Source: Arcicella rosea (GTDB lineage Bacteria > Bacteroidota > Bacteroidia > Cytophagales > Spirosomataceae). From it: a DNA stretch of 64,000 nucleotides. Positions 1 to 9,226 of this stretch are shown here, in pieces. Positions within the stretch are counted from its first letter, which is position 1. Every line of letters begins with the position of its first letter. The stretch is from the NCBI RefSeq assembly GCF_040543805.1, contig NZ_JBEUMS010000005.1:280728-344727 (forward strand). The letters are read 5' to 3'. Below the pieces are notes generated by a model. That model made no database searches. It worked only from the letters and a program-made list of their open reading frames with translations, and was not told the origin of the DNA. The position numbers and the translations under genes are program-made.

Positions 1-1827
1 AAAGTAGCTGGAAATGCTTATCTATTTGAATCGCTAAATCAGTCATTTAACCTTGCTACGCAAAACTATACCAACTTATATACCAATCCGCCGTCGTTTA
101 GCAATGCTACACGTAATTCACTTGCGAATTTCTCAAGGTCGGTACAACAGCAATACAATGCCATTATTAATTACCAAAAAAGTATCGGTGAATCGCACCA
201 TTTCAACACAATGCTCGGGGCAGAAATATTCAGTCAAAAAGGTTTTGAAATGCAAGTTTTAGGGCAAAATGCTCCGACAGATGATATCGAAACAGCAAAT
301 GCTTCAACAACTTTTGCGGCAGGAAGTAATTATTCAACCAGAGATGAGTACAAAATTGTGTCGCAATTTGGTCGCCTTAATTACGATTTTGACGAGCGTT
401 ATTTGGTGAGTCTTGTGTTCAGAAGAGATGGAGTATCAAGTTTGGCAACTGACAATCGTTATGGATTCTTTCCTGGGATGTCGGCTGGTTGGAATCTTCA
501 CAAAGAAAAATTCTTTGCTGAAAGTTCACTTAACCAATACATAAGTGCCTTAAAACCAAGATTTAGTTATGGTATTAATGGAAATGTGGCAGGAATTGGC
601 AATTACGAAGTACAAGGCGTGTACGGTTCGCAAGGTAATTATAACACTAGTTTAGGTTTTTTAAGTACAAGTATTATTAACTCTGGCTTGCGTTGGGAAA
701 AAAGTAAAACTTTGGATTTAGGCTTAGACATTTCCTTCCTTAATAATCGCTTTAGTATAATGCTAGATTATTATGACCGTAGAACGAGCGATTTATTGAC
801 CAATTTAACCTTGCCAAGTTATGTAGGATATAGCTCGGTAAGAACCAACCTCGGAACTTTTCAAAATACTGGTCTTGAATTGACGGTTAATGCGAGCATC
901 TTGAGAAATCCAAATGGAATTTCTTGGAATATGGGTGGAAATGTTTCGTTTGTGGGCAATAAAATCTTGCAATTACCATTCAATGGAAATGAAAATAATC
1001 GACAAGGTGGCTTGCAAATTTATGACCCAATTCAAGGTAAAGTAGTGTGGGTTGGCGGTTTACAAGAAGGACAACCTTTGGGAGCTATTTACGGTTTCAA
1101 ACAAGTTTCTATCTTTAAAAATGAGGAAGAAATCGCCCAACTAGCTGCTAATAGAGTAGATGCCATTGCAGGAATCGGTGGTCCATCTACTACGATGACG
1201 AACAAAATTGCCCCGGGGGATGTCAATTGGCTAGATGTTGACAATAACAATATTATCGACTCACGTGACCAAGTATTTTTAGGAAATATCAATCCAACGG
1301 TTACAGGAGGTTTTACTTCAAATGTTAGTTACAAAGGATTTTCTCTTTTCACCAGATTTGATTTTGCTTTAGGACATACCATTTATAATGACTTAGTAGC
1401 ACGTACACTTGGTAATTATCAGGGTACTTTAAACTACATGGAAATGCAAAAAGATGCTTGGTCGCCAACCAATACCGACACTGATATTCCAAAAGTATAT
1501 TATGCCGACCAAGTGGGTGCACCAGCAGGTAAAAAGAACTATACACGTGCAAACAACGCAGGGCAAGTATTGAACGGGAACAATTCAAGATTCTATGAAA
1601 AAGGAGATTATTTAGCTTGTAGAGAAATTACCATTTCTTATGATTTATCTAAGAATAAATTCTTGAGTAAATGGTTCTCGCAAGCACGTGTTTATACCAA
1701 TTTTAACAACCTTTTTTATGTCACGAAATTTAGTGGACCATCGCCAGAACCACCAGCAGGCGGTATTTATGCAGGTACATATCCAACGCCAAAATCAGTG
1801 GTATTAGGTCTTCAGGTTTCATTTTAA
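1..1827 (+). CDS. SusC/RagA-family TonB-dependent outer-membrane receptor, C-terminal part (5' end outside window)
   Basis: The reading frame is open from base 1, so this is the distal part of a larger gene; the first in-frame ATG (211) is internal. About 608 residues of the outer-membrane beta-barrel are visible, rich in alternating aromatic/polar strands. The chain ends in GLQVSF, the aromatic terminus typical of barrel proteins read by the BAM machinery. SusC proteins import oligosaccharides with a SusD lid and TonB energy. The SusD partner starts 18 bases downstream and the next six genes are sialic-acid genes, so the likely cargo is sialic acid or sialoglycans (inference; equivalent of NanO in Tannerella/Bacteroides). 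The signal peptide, carboxypeptidase-like domain and plug are not visible. Confidence 0.93.
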   Translation, partial: KVAGNAYLFESLNQSFNLATQNYTNLYTNPPSFSNATRNSLANFSRSVQQQYNAIINYQKSIGESHHFNTMLGAEIFSQKGFEMQVLGQNAPTDDIETANASTTFAAGSNYSTRDEYKIVSQFGRLNYDFDERYLVSLVFRRDGVSSLATDNRYGFFPGMSAGWNLHKEKFFAESSLNQYISALKPRFSYGINGNVAGIGNYEVQGVYGSQGNYNTSLGFLSTSIINSGLRWEKSKTLDLGLDISFLNNRFSIMLDYYDRRTSDLLTNLTLPSYVGYSSVRTNLGTFQNTGLELTVNASILRNPNGISWNMGGNVSFVGNKILQLPFNGNENNRQGGLQIYDPIQGKVVWVGGLQEGQPLGAIYGFKQVSIFKNEEEIAQLAANRVDAIAGIGGPSTTMTNKIAPGDVNWLDVDNNNIIDSRDQVFLGNINPTVTGGFTSNVSYKGFSLFTRFDFALGHTIYNDLVARTLGNYQGTLNYMEMQKDAWSPTNTDTDIPKVYYADQVGAPAGKKNYTRANNAGQVLNGNNSRFYEKGDYLACREITISYDLSKNKFLSKWFSQARVYTNFNNLFYVTKFSGPSPEPPAGGIYAGTYPTPKSVVLGLQVSF

Positions 1828-1845
1828 TTATTAAAAATTACTTTC

Positions 1846-3381
1846 ATGAAAAATATCATTAAAACCATATACATCAGTTTGGGAATTAGTTTGCTATTTA
1901 CCTCATGCAATACTCAACTGGATTTAGCGCCTGAAAGCAGTATCAGCGACGCCAATTATTGGAAAACTGCCGATCAATTTGATGCTTTTGTATCGGGTAT
2001 TCACGTTCGTTTCAGAAGTCACAATGCCAGTTTTCAGGCTTTGGGAGAAATGCGTTCTGATATTTTTGGAACGGAAGCCAACAGCCCAAGTACTTTCACG
2101 GGTGAAGCCACGCAAGGTTTAGAACGCATGTGGTTGCAAAATCTGGACATGGATAATACGGGTGTGAGCAATTTCGGAGGATTTTACAGCAATATTGTTC
2201 AACTCAATTTGTTGATTCATAAGCTAAATGCTACCAATATTGTTTCAGATGCCAATAAAAACTATTATTTGGGTATTGCACATGGGATGCGTGCATTTTA
2301 TTACTTTCATTTGTATCGTTCTTGGGGCGGTGTGGTAATTCAAACAGAGCCTGTTTTATCAATAGATATTGCAAATTTGGCAAAAGCGGCTTCACCTGAA
2401 GCTGAAGTAATGGCATTGATTAAAGCTGATATTGATAAATCGGAAAGCAGTTTTGGTCCTAATTATACTTTCAGAAATAATAAAGGCTATTGGTCAAAAG
2501 CAGCTACGCTGATGCTCAAAGCCGAAGTATCACTTTGGAATAGTCATCGTGGTGGTGGTTCTGTTGATGCCACTACAGCATTAAATGCGCTGAATGACAT
2601 CAAAACAAATATTCCAAACTTAACTTTATTACCCAATTATAGCACAGTATTTACTGCTGGTAATAAAGGGAATAATGAGATTATTTTTGCCATTCGATAT
2701 GTACTCAATGAAGCTACAATGGGTTTTGTTGCGAGCTCCTTTGTTCCACAATCTGGTTTGATTTCCAACTTTTATGACTTCAATGGTTCACGACAATTTA
2801 ATGTAACTACCGACAACTGGGGAGGGATTTTGCGTGCACCAGTACGTATTGCTACTTATCAAAAATTTGATGATAACGATAGTCGAAAATTGTCTTCTAT
2901 TCAACCTGCTTTTAGTAAAAAAGGTACTGGGTTTGAATTGGTGGGTTGTTTTATCAATAAATTTCAAGGCGAACAAAATGCGGGTTCACGTGCTTTTACC
3001 AACGATTATCCTATTTATCGTTATGCAGATTTGTTATTAATGATGGCAGAAGCAAAAGTAATTTTAGGACAAAATCCTGCCAATGAAATCAATTTAGTGA
3101 GAGCCCGTGCTTTTGGAGCGAAATATGATGCGAGTAAATACGCTTTCCCAAATCAAGCCAAAGATGCTAGTCCACTCAATGCCATCTTGGATGAAAGATT
3201 ATTTGAATTTGTTTTCGAAGGAAAAAGATGGTACGATTTACGTCGTGTAGGTAACAATTATGTATTTGCTAATACTAGCCTTTCATCAAACGAAGCATTC
3301 AAATTATTATGGCCAATCGACCGTAATTCCCTGACAAACAATAGGTCATTAGTACAAACTGCTGGTTATCCAGTCTTTTAG
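1846..3381 (+). CDS. SusD/RagB-family surface glycan-binding lipoprotein
   Basis: 511 residues with a lipoprotein signal whose lipobox ends at Cys21 (FTSC). The body has SusD features: an N-terminal helical repeat part (RAFYYFHLYRSWGG near residue 150) and the C-terminal signature DERLFEFVFEGKRWYDLRR followed by a closing region with LWPIDRN. SusD proteins sit on the cell surface as the lid of SusC and bind the glycan. It follows the SusC gene by 18 bases and precedes the nan genes, matching the NanU role (sialic-acid binding) by context. A hairpin directly after the stop may lower read-through into the enzyme genes. Confidence 0.93.
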   Translation: MKNIIKTIYISLGISLLFTSCNTQLDLAPESSISDANYWKTADQFDAFVSGIHVRFRSHNASFQALGEMRSDIFGTEANSPSTFTGEATQGLERMWLQNLDMDNTGVSNFGGFYSNIVQLNLLIHKLNATNIVSDANKNYYLGIAHGMRAFYYFHLYRSWGGVVIQTEPVLSIDIANLAKAASPEAEVMALIKADIDKSESSFGPNYTFRNNKGYWSKAATLMLKAEVSLWNSHRGGGSVDATTALNALNDIKTNIPNLTLLPNYSTVFTAGNKGNNEIIFAIRYVLNEATMGFVASSFVPQSGLISNFYDFNGSRQFNVTTDNWGGILRAPVRIATYQKFDDNDSRKLSSIQPAFSKKGTGFELVGCFINKFQGEQNAGSRAFTNDYPIYRYADLLLMMAEAKVILGQNPANEINLVRARAFGAKYDASKYAFPNQAKDASPLNAILDERLFEFVFEGKRWYDLRRVGNNYVFANTSLSSNEAFKLLWPIDRNSLTNNRSLVQTAGYPVF

Positions 3382-3388
3382 TTTTATC

Positions 3389-3437
3389 ATCCAGAGCGGG
3401 TACTCGCCTGCTCTGGATATGATTTTCTATTTTTTTT
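3389..3437 (+). terminator. Hairpin with T-rich tail between susD and nanL
   Basis: The 9-bp arms ATCCAGAGC (3389-3397) and GCTCTGGAT (3410-3418) are perfectly complementary and can be extended inward. A T-rich run (3423-3437) follows, ending just before the first possible nanL start. It could be a terminator or a partial attenuator that keeps SusC/D mRNA in excess over the catabolic genes, since no separate promoter is obvious before nanL. Confidence 0.6.
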
Positions 3438-3450
3438 AATGATAATTTAT

Positions 3451-4434
3451 ATGAAAACAACACATCTTTCTGGGCTTATTGCAGCGCCATTTACGCCCAT
3501 GAATGCCGACGGAACCCTTAATTTAACGGCTATTCCAGCTTATTATCAAATGCTTAAAACCAATGGCGTAACAGGTGCATTCATCTGTGGTTCTACTGGC
3601 GAAGGCGTTTCAATGACACAAGTAGAGAAAAAAGCTGTTGCCGAAGCATGGGCAATATGTACTCGTCACGATGATGATTTTAAAGTGATGTTATTTTTGG
3701 GAGGAACCAGCCTTACAGATTGCAAAGAGTTAGCGTTGTTTGCTCAAAAAATTGGTTTATACGCTATTTCATTTACAGCTCCTTTTTATTTCAAACCTGC
3801 TTCGGTAGAAATGCTGGCAAGTGCTTGTAGAGAAGTAGCTGCTGTTGTACCAGAAATGCCATTTTATTATTATCATATTCCTGTGTTGACGGGTGTTGAT
3901 TTTGCCATGTATGGTTTGTTAAAAGCGATAGATGGCAATGTCCCTAATTTTGCGGGTATCAAATATACTCATGAAGATTTTATGGATTACCAATCATGCA
4001 TGAGCTTTCAAAACGAAAAGTATGATATGTTATGGGGACGAGACGAAAATATGCTTTCGGCCTTGGCTTTAGGAGCAAAAGGTGCGGTTGGGAGTACTTT
4101 CAACTATGCAGCACCGCTTTATCACCAGCTTATTCAGTCTTTTGAAGACAATGATTTAGTAAAAGCAAGAGCGTTGCAAATGACTTCGATAGAAATGATT
4201 CGTTTATTGGGAAAATATGGTGGGATTTCTACAGGAAAAGCATACATGAAATTAATCGGTCATGACTGCGGAACGTTTAGAGCACCCGTTAGAAATATGA
4301 CGTCAGCCCAGTTCGAAGTATTCAAGCAGGATGTGGAATCATTGAATTTCTCCTTATTTTGCTCAAAATCTATTCAACACATTCATGAAGCAAATTCTAA
4401 TGTCTCTTTCACTCTCGATTTTAACTTACAATAG
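3451..4434 (+). CDS. nanL: N-acetylneuraminate lyase (sialic acid aldolase), DHDPS family
   Basis: Cytoplasmic class I aldolase that splits N-acetylneuraminate into ManNAc and pyruvate. The (beta/alpha)8 fold carries the DHDPS/NAL signatures. Counted from the upstream ATG at 3439, these are GSTGEG (51-56), YYYHIP with the catalytic tyrosine (143-148) and the Schiff-base Lys175 in FAGIKYTHED. I prefer the ATG at 3451 because the protein then begins MKTTHLSGLIAAPFTP, as usual for the family; 3439 is the alternative. The chain passes the expected end (FCSK) by about 21 residues and overlaps the next gene by 50 bases, which looks like loss of the normal stop. Neighbours (mutarotase, carrier, epimerase, sialidase) support lyase rather than dihydrodipicolinate synthase. 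Confidence 0.9.
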   Translation: MKTTHLSGLIAAPFTPMNADGTLNLTAIPAYYQMLKTNGVTGAFICGSTGEGVSMTQVEKKAVAEAWAICTRHDDDFKVMLFLGGTSLTDCKELALFAQKIGLYAISFTAPFYFKPASVEMLASACREVAAVVPEMPFYYYHIPVLTGVDFAMYGLLKAIDGNVPNFAGIKYTHEDFMDYQSCMSFQNEKYDMLWGRDENMLSALALGAKGAVGSTFNYAAPLYHQLIQSFEDNDLVKARALQMTSIEMIRLLGKYGGISTGKAYMKLIGHDCGTFRAPVRNMTSAQFEVFKQDVESLNFSLFCSKSIQHIHEANSNVSFTLDFNLQ

Positions 4435-5527
4435 CATTGCTCAAAACAATGCAATTCAAACCATTGATTGGAGTATTCCGACCCAACTTCCTGTTGCCGA
4501 AGGACATCACAAACAAATGGGTTTAGCAGGAGCTATCGCAGGATGCCATAGAGATGTATTTATCGTGGCTGGAGGATCCAATTTTGAAGATGCTCTTCCT
4601 TGGGAAGGGGGAAAAAAGAAGTATTTCGACGATATTTATTTCTTGAAAAAAGACATAAATGGCGTATTTACTTGGCAAGAAAAAACCTTACGCCTTCCCG
4701 AAAAGAAAGCTTATGCAGCTGTGGTAAATACTTCTGATGGAATAATTTACGTGGGAGGAGAAAATGAAAAAGGATTAAGCGATAAAGTTGTTTTGATGCA
4801 AGTTTTTGATAATCAGATTAATAAAAAAATATCATTGTTTCCCAATTTGCCTTTTGCACTTACTAATGCAGCAGCAACATTGGTCAATAATCAATTATTT
4901 GTTGCTGGCGGCGAAAAGATAGATGGGATTTCATCAGCATTATTGCGCTTAGATTTAGACAATTTAGCACTAGGCTGGAAAATCTTGCCAGATATTCCTG
5001 AAAAAGTATCACATACCGTTTTCCTTAATCATGGAGAAAAACTGTATTTGTTGGGTGGACGCCAAAAGCAAGAATCAGGAATCAGTACTTTATTCAGTGC
5101 TTGTTTTGCGTTTAATTTAGTCACCCAAACATGGGAGAAACTTCAAGATTTGCCCTATCCTTTATCGGCAGGAACAGGCTGTGTCGTTGGGGAAAATACT
5201 TTAGCAATGTTCGGTGGTGATAAAGGAACAACTTTTCATCAGGTAGAAAAGTTACTCGTTGCCATTCAAGCAGAACAAGACTTAGAGAAGAAACAGCGAT
5301 TAATTCAAGAAAAAAATCAATTGCAGATAAATCATCCCGGTTTTAGTCAGGAAGTATTGTTGTATAATATTACTAGTAATCAATGGACTAGCACCAATAA
5401 CATCGGTTTTCAAACGCCAGTAACTACGCAAGCAGTTATGTGGGATAAACAGATTATGATTCCTTGCGGAGAAGTAAAAGCGGGTGTGCGTACAGCGAAT
5501 ATTCTGGTGGGAAAACTAAACCCGTAG
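4385..5527 (+). CDS. nanM: Kelch-type sialic acid mutarotase (NanM-like, cyclically permuted mutarotase family)
   Basis: 380 residues with a signal peptide ending near SIAQ (residue 20), so periplasmic. The body consists of repeated kelch blades with GG turns (VAGGSNFED, YVGGENEKG, VAGGEKIDG, LLGGRQKQE, MFGGDKGTT), giving about six blades. NanM speeds the alpha-to-beta anomer change of N-acetylneuraminate so that released sugar is usable by the transporter. Family members in Bacteroidota are assigned to the cyclically permuted mutarotase group. It overlaps the 3' end of nanL by 50 bases and lies 39 bases before the MFS carrier. Confidence 0.85.
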   Translation: MKQILMSLSLSILTYNSIAQNNAIQTIDWSIPTQLPVAEGHHKQMGLAGAIAGCHRDVFIVAGGSNFEDALPWEGGKKKYFDDIYFLKKDINGVFTWQEKTLRLPEKKAYAAVVNTSDGIIYVGGENEKGLSDKVVLMQVFDNQINKKISLFPNLPFALTNAAATLVNNQLFVAGGEKIDGISSALLRLDLDNLALGWKILPDIPEKVSHTVFLNHGEKLYLLGGRQKQESGISTLFSACFAFNLVTQTWEKLQDLPYPLSAGTGCVVGENTLAMFGGDKGTTFHQVEKLLVAIQAEQDLEKKQRLIQEKNQLQINHPGFSQEVLLYNITSNQWTSTNNIGFQTPVTTQAVMWDKQIMIPCGEVKAGVRTANILVGKLNP

Positions 5528-5566
5528 TTTTGATTTGTAAAGTATTAATATTTCAACTTAGAAAAG

Positions 5567-6787
5567 ATGGCTTCAAAAACATATAAATGGTTGGTGGTGG
5601 CTCTATTATGGGGTGTGGCTTTGCTCAATTACTTGGATAGACAAATGCTATCGACCATGAAAGCAAGTATGCAAGCGTCTATCCCAGAGCTACAAACTGC
5701 TGCAAATTTTGGCTATTTAATGGCTATTTTTCTGTGGATTTATGGTCTTATGAGTCCCGTTGCGGGCATTGTGGCAGACAGGTTCAATCGAAAATGGATA
5801 ATTGTTATTAGTCTTTTTGTTTGGTCTAGTGTTACTTTTTTGATGGGATATACTACTTCTTTCAACCAACTTTTTTGGTTACGGGCATTGATGGGCGTTA
5901 GCGAAGCCTTATATATTCCTGCGGGTTTGTCGCTGATTGCCGATTATCATAGTGATAAAACTCGTTCGATAGCCATTGGTATTCACATGACTGGTCTTTA
6001 TGTTGGGCAATCACTAGGTGGATTTGGAGCGACGATTGCGGAACATTATTCATGGCAAGAAACCTTTCATGCTTTTGGTATTATCGGTATTATTTATGCT
6101 TTAGTATTGCTCTTATTGCTGAAAGAACAAAAAATGAAAACAAGTAAAAAAGTTGAAAATGAGGCGCCAAGACCGCTTTTAAAAGACTTGAAAGTACTAT
6201 TTGGAAATCTTTCATTTTGGTTATTACTATTCTATTTCACAATTCCAAGTTTGTCGGGTTGGGGAATTAAAAACTGGTTACCTACGCTTTTTGCCCAAAA
6301 TTTACAGATTGAAATGGCAAAAGCTGGTCCACTTTCTACGATTGCTTTGGCAGTGTCTTCTTTGTTTGGTGTTTTATTTGGAGGAGTATTATCAGATAAA
6401 TGGATACAGAAAAACCCCAGAGGACGCATTTTTACCAGCACCATCGGACTGGGGTTAACTGTTCCCGCCTTATTGTTTTTGGGCTTTGGACATAGTGTAG
6501 TGCATTTGGTTTGTGCAGCACTTTGCTTTGGCTTTGGTTACGGTATGTTCGACGCCAACAATATGCCGATTTTATGTCAATTTGTTAGTGCCCAACACAG
6601 AGGTACTGCTTATGGTATCATGAATATGTGTGGCGTATTTGCAGGGGCATTTATTACCAATCTTTTAGGAAAATCAACCGACCAAGGGCAACTTGGCTAC
6701 GACTTGGCAATTTTAGCGGGTTTTGTCTTACTGGCTTTAGCTATTTTTTTAGGGAAAATGATGCGTATTCGGATTAAGGATTTTTGA
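5567..6787 (+). CDS. nanT: MFS transporter, probable sialic acid permease (NanT-like)
   Basis: 406 residues with about 12 hydrophobic segments. The family loop GIVADRFNRKW lies between helices 2 and 3 and the equivalent LSDKWIQKNPRGR lies in the second half. The N-terminus ALLNYLDRQML is typical of the anion:cation symporter branch (sialate, hexuronate, glucarate permeases). It should move N-acetylneuraminate across the inner membrane with protons. Substrate is assigned from its place between the mutarotase and epimerase genes, as in the Bacteroides and Tannerella nan clusters. Confidence 0.85.
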   Translation: MASKTYKWLVVALLWGVALLNYLDRQMLSTMKASMQASIPELQTAANFGYLMAIFLWIYGLMSPVAGIVADRFNRKWIIVISLFVWSSVTFLMGYTTSFNQLFWLRALMGVSEALYIPAGLSLIADYHSDKTRSIAIGIHMTGLYVGQSLGGFGATIAEHYSWQETFHAFGIIGIIYALVLLLLLKEQKMKTSKKVENEAPRPLLKDLKVLFGNLSFWLLLFYFTIPSLSGWGIKNWLPTLFAQNLQIEMAKAGPLSTIALAVSSLFGVLFGGVLSDKWIQKNPRGRIFTSTIGLGLTVPALLFLGFGHSVVHLVCAALCFGFGYGMFDANNMPILCQFVSAQHRGTAYGIMNMCGVFAGAFITNLLGKSTDQGQLGYDLAILAGFVLLALAIFLGKMMRIRIKDF

Positions 6788-6872
6788 TTTTGGACTGAAA
6801 AGTACTCCAATTATCATTCATCTGATTTGAATTTTCGATGTTACAATTCCCCAATTTTCAAAGGAGAAAAAG

Positions 6873-8054
6873 ATGTACTCAACACAAGAACTTATAGATT
6901 TAAGAGATTTTTATCGGAAACAATTATTGGATGATACGATTCCCTTTTGGTTTCCAAGAAGTATCGATACAGAACACGGAGGTTATTTATTGATGCGAGA
7001 CCAAACAGGCAATTTGCTTGATGACGACAAAGCTGTTTGGATTCAAGGCAGAGCAACGTGGATGCTTGCTACTTTATACAATACTTTTGAAAAAGATAAC
7101 AAATGGATAGAAGGCTCCAAAAGCGGAATCGATTTTTTGAATAATCATTGTTTTGATACTGATGGGCGTATGTTTTTTCATGTAACTCGTAATGGAAAAC
7201 CCCTTCGTAAAAGGCGTTATTTCTTTTCAGAAACCTTTGCGGTGATTGCAAATGCTGCCTATGCCAAAGCAAGTGGTGATTCACAAGCCGCTGATAAAGC
7301 CAGAGAACTTTTTGGTAAGTGCATCGAATATGCTAGTAATCCAAGTTTGTTACCTGCCAAATTCACGGCTGTGCGTCCAGCAAAAGGTATTGGAATACCA
7401 ATGATTATGATTAATACTGCTCAACAATTGCGAGAAAATATTGGCGACGAGCGTTGCGATGAATGGATTAGTCGTTGGATAACGGAAATTGAACGTGATT
7501 TTATCAAAGATGATATTCAATGTGTGATGGAAAGTGTTGCCTTAGATGGAAGTATTATCGACCATATCGACGGGCGAACGCTGAATCCCGGACACGCTAT
7601 GGAAGGTGCTTGGTTTATTTTGCATGAGGCACGTTACCGAAATAACGACCAACATTTAATTGCCTTGGGTTGTAAAATGCTAGATTATATGTGGGAACGT
7701 GGTTGGGATAAAGAGCATGGAGGTATTTTATATTTCAGAGATGTTTATGATAAACCTGTGCAAGAATATTGGCAAGACATGAAATTCTGGTGGCCTCATA
7801 ACGAAGTAATTATTGCCACTTTGTTAGCGTACTTAATGACAGGCAACGAAAAATATGCTCAATGGCACCGTTTGGTACATGATTATGCTTATTCACATTT
7901 TCATGATAAAGAGCATGGTGAATGGTTTGGTTATTTACACCGTGATGGCACTGTAGCACAAACTGCTAAAGGGAATCTATTCAAAGGTCCCTTTCATTTG
8001 CCTCGCCAAGAATGGTATTGTTATAAAATTTTAGCAGAATTTTTAGAAAAATAA
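6873..8054 (+). CDS. nanE: N-acylglucosamine 2-epimerase (AGE/RenBP family)
   Basis: 393 residues, the usual length of AGE-family (alpha/alpha)6-barrel epimerases. It converts ManNAc from the aldolase into GlcNAc in the cytoplasm. Visible signatures are AVWIQGRATWML near residue 55, GHAMEGAWF with His241, WPHNEVIIA with His309 and GPFHLPRQEW with His375, corresponding to the conserved histidines of renin-binding-protein-type epimerases. It is unrelated to the TIM-barrel NanE of enterobacteria; Bacteroidota nan clusters use this family. An 85-base gap separates it from the carrier gene and 5 bases separate it from the sialidase. Confidence 0.9.
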   Translation: MYSTQELIDLRDFYRKQLLDDTIPFWFPRSIDTEHGGYLLMRDQTGNLLDDDKAVWIQGRATWMLATLYNTFEKDNKWIEGSKSGIDFLNNHCFDTDGRMFFHVTRNGKPLRKRRYFFSETFAVIANAAYAKASGDSQAADKARELFGKCIEYASNPSLLPAKFTAVRPAKGIGIPMIMINTAQQLRENIGDERCDEWISRWITEIERDFIKDDIQCVMESVALDGSIIDHIDGRTLNPGHAMEGAWFILHEARYRNNDQHLIALGCKMLDYMWERGWDKEHGGILYFRDVYDKPVQEYWQDMKFWWPHNEVIIATLLAYLMTGNEKYAQWHRLVHDYAYSHFHDKEHGEWFGYLHRDGTVAQTAKGNLFKGPFHLPRQEWYCYKILAEFLEK

Positions 8055-8059
8055 ATCTC

Positions 8060-9226
8060 ATGAAAAATACTCTTTTACTGATTATACTCTTTTTATTTTT
8101 TGGTACAATTGCGTCAAAAGCTCAATCCGTTCCAGTATTTACTGCTGGTACTGAAGGACATAAATCTTATCGTATTCCAGCTATTATCAAACTTCCAAGT
8201 GGCGACCTTTTAGCTTTTGCCGAAGGGCGTGTACAAGGTGCTGGCGACTTTGGCGATATTAATATTGTATTGAAAAGAAGTAAAGACAACGGCAAAACTT
8301 GGGGAGAACTTTCAACAGTCGTCAACTATGATACACTTCAAGCGGGCAATCCTGCTCCTGTGGTTGATTTAACCGATAAGCGTTTTCCAAAAGGTAGAAT
8401 TTTTCTTTTTTTCAATACTGGAAACAACCATGAAGGCGAAGTCCGTAAAGGAAAAGGTTTGAGAGAAGTATGGTACAAAACTTCTACTGATGGTGGATTG
8501 ACTTGGAGTAATGATGTGAATATTACCACACAAGTACATCGTCCCAATCAGCCACAAACTAATCCTATGTATAATTTTAAAGAAGATTGGCGCTCGTATG
8601 CCAATACGCCGGGGCATGCAACGCAGTTTTTAGCAGGAAAATACAAAGGCCGTATCTATGTAGCGGCCAATCATTCAGAAGGGAGTCCACGCAAACAATC
8701 TGCTGATTATTTTGCTCACGGATTTTATACTGATAGTCACGGAGAAAGTTTTCAATTAAGCGAAACTATCACGACCGAAGGTGGAAATGAAGCCACAGCG
8801 ACACCTATTTCTGGAAATCGTTTGATGCAAAATGCCCGTAATCAAAAGGGTGACGTTAGGCAAAGAATTGTGGCAATCAGCAATAACGGAGGACAAACAT
8901 GGGATAAAACTTATTTTGATGCCAATTTGCCCGACCCTGTTTGTCAAGGGAGTATTTTGACGATAGGACAACGAAAAGGCAAACATATTTTAGCATTCTG
9001 CAACGCCGCCGATACCCAAAAACGTGACAATTTAACCCTGAGAATTAGTTTTGATGATGGACAAACTTGGCCTATTGCCAAATTGGTTGACAAAAGCAGC
9101 GATAAGCAACAAAATGACTATACTGCCTATTCAGATATTATAGCAATTGGCAAGCGTGAAATTGGAGTTTTATATGAAAAAAGTAACTATACACAAATCG
9201 TTTTTAACACAGTATCATGGAAGTAA
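8060..9226 (+). CDS. nanH: Exo-alpha-sialidase (GH33 neuraminidase)
   Basis: 388 residues with a signal peptide ending near SKAQ (22). GH33 landmarks are in order: YRIPAI with Arg38 of the arginine triad, FAEGR (53-57), the AGDFGD loop holding the acid/base aspartate (61-66), and four Asp-boxes (SKDNGKTW 74-81, STDGGLTW, SNNGGQTW, SFDDGQTW). Glu244 in GGNEATATP and Arg260 in RLMQNARN follow, with a C-terminal tyrosine in DYTAYSD. It removes terminal sialic acid from glycoconjugates in the periplasm or at the surface. The 3' end overlaps the esterase gene by 10 bases, indicating translational coupling. Confidence 0.94.
   Translation: MKNTLLLIILFLFFGTIASKAQSVPVFTAGTEGHKSYRIPAIIKLPSGDLLAFAEGRVQGAGDFGDINIVLKRSKDNGKTWGELSTVVNYDTLQAGNPAPVVDLTDKRFPKGRIFLFFNTGNNHEGEVRKGKGLREVWYKTSTDGGLTWSNDVNITTQVHRPNQPQTNPMYNFKEDWRSYANTPGHATQFLAGKYKGRIYVAANHSEGSPRKQSADYFAHGFYTDSHGESFQLSETITTEGGNEATATPISGNRLMQNARNQKGDVRQRIVAISNNGGQTWDKTYFDANLPDPVCQGSILTIGQRKGKHILAFCNAADTQKRDNLTLRISFDDGQTWPIAKLVDKSSDKQQNDYTAYSDIIAIGKREIGVLYEKSNYTQIVFNTVSWK

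Noticed and set aside
211..1827. ATG at 211 as the true start of the first receptor gene
   Set aside because: The frame is open and coding-like from base 1, so 211 is internal.
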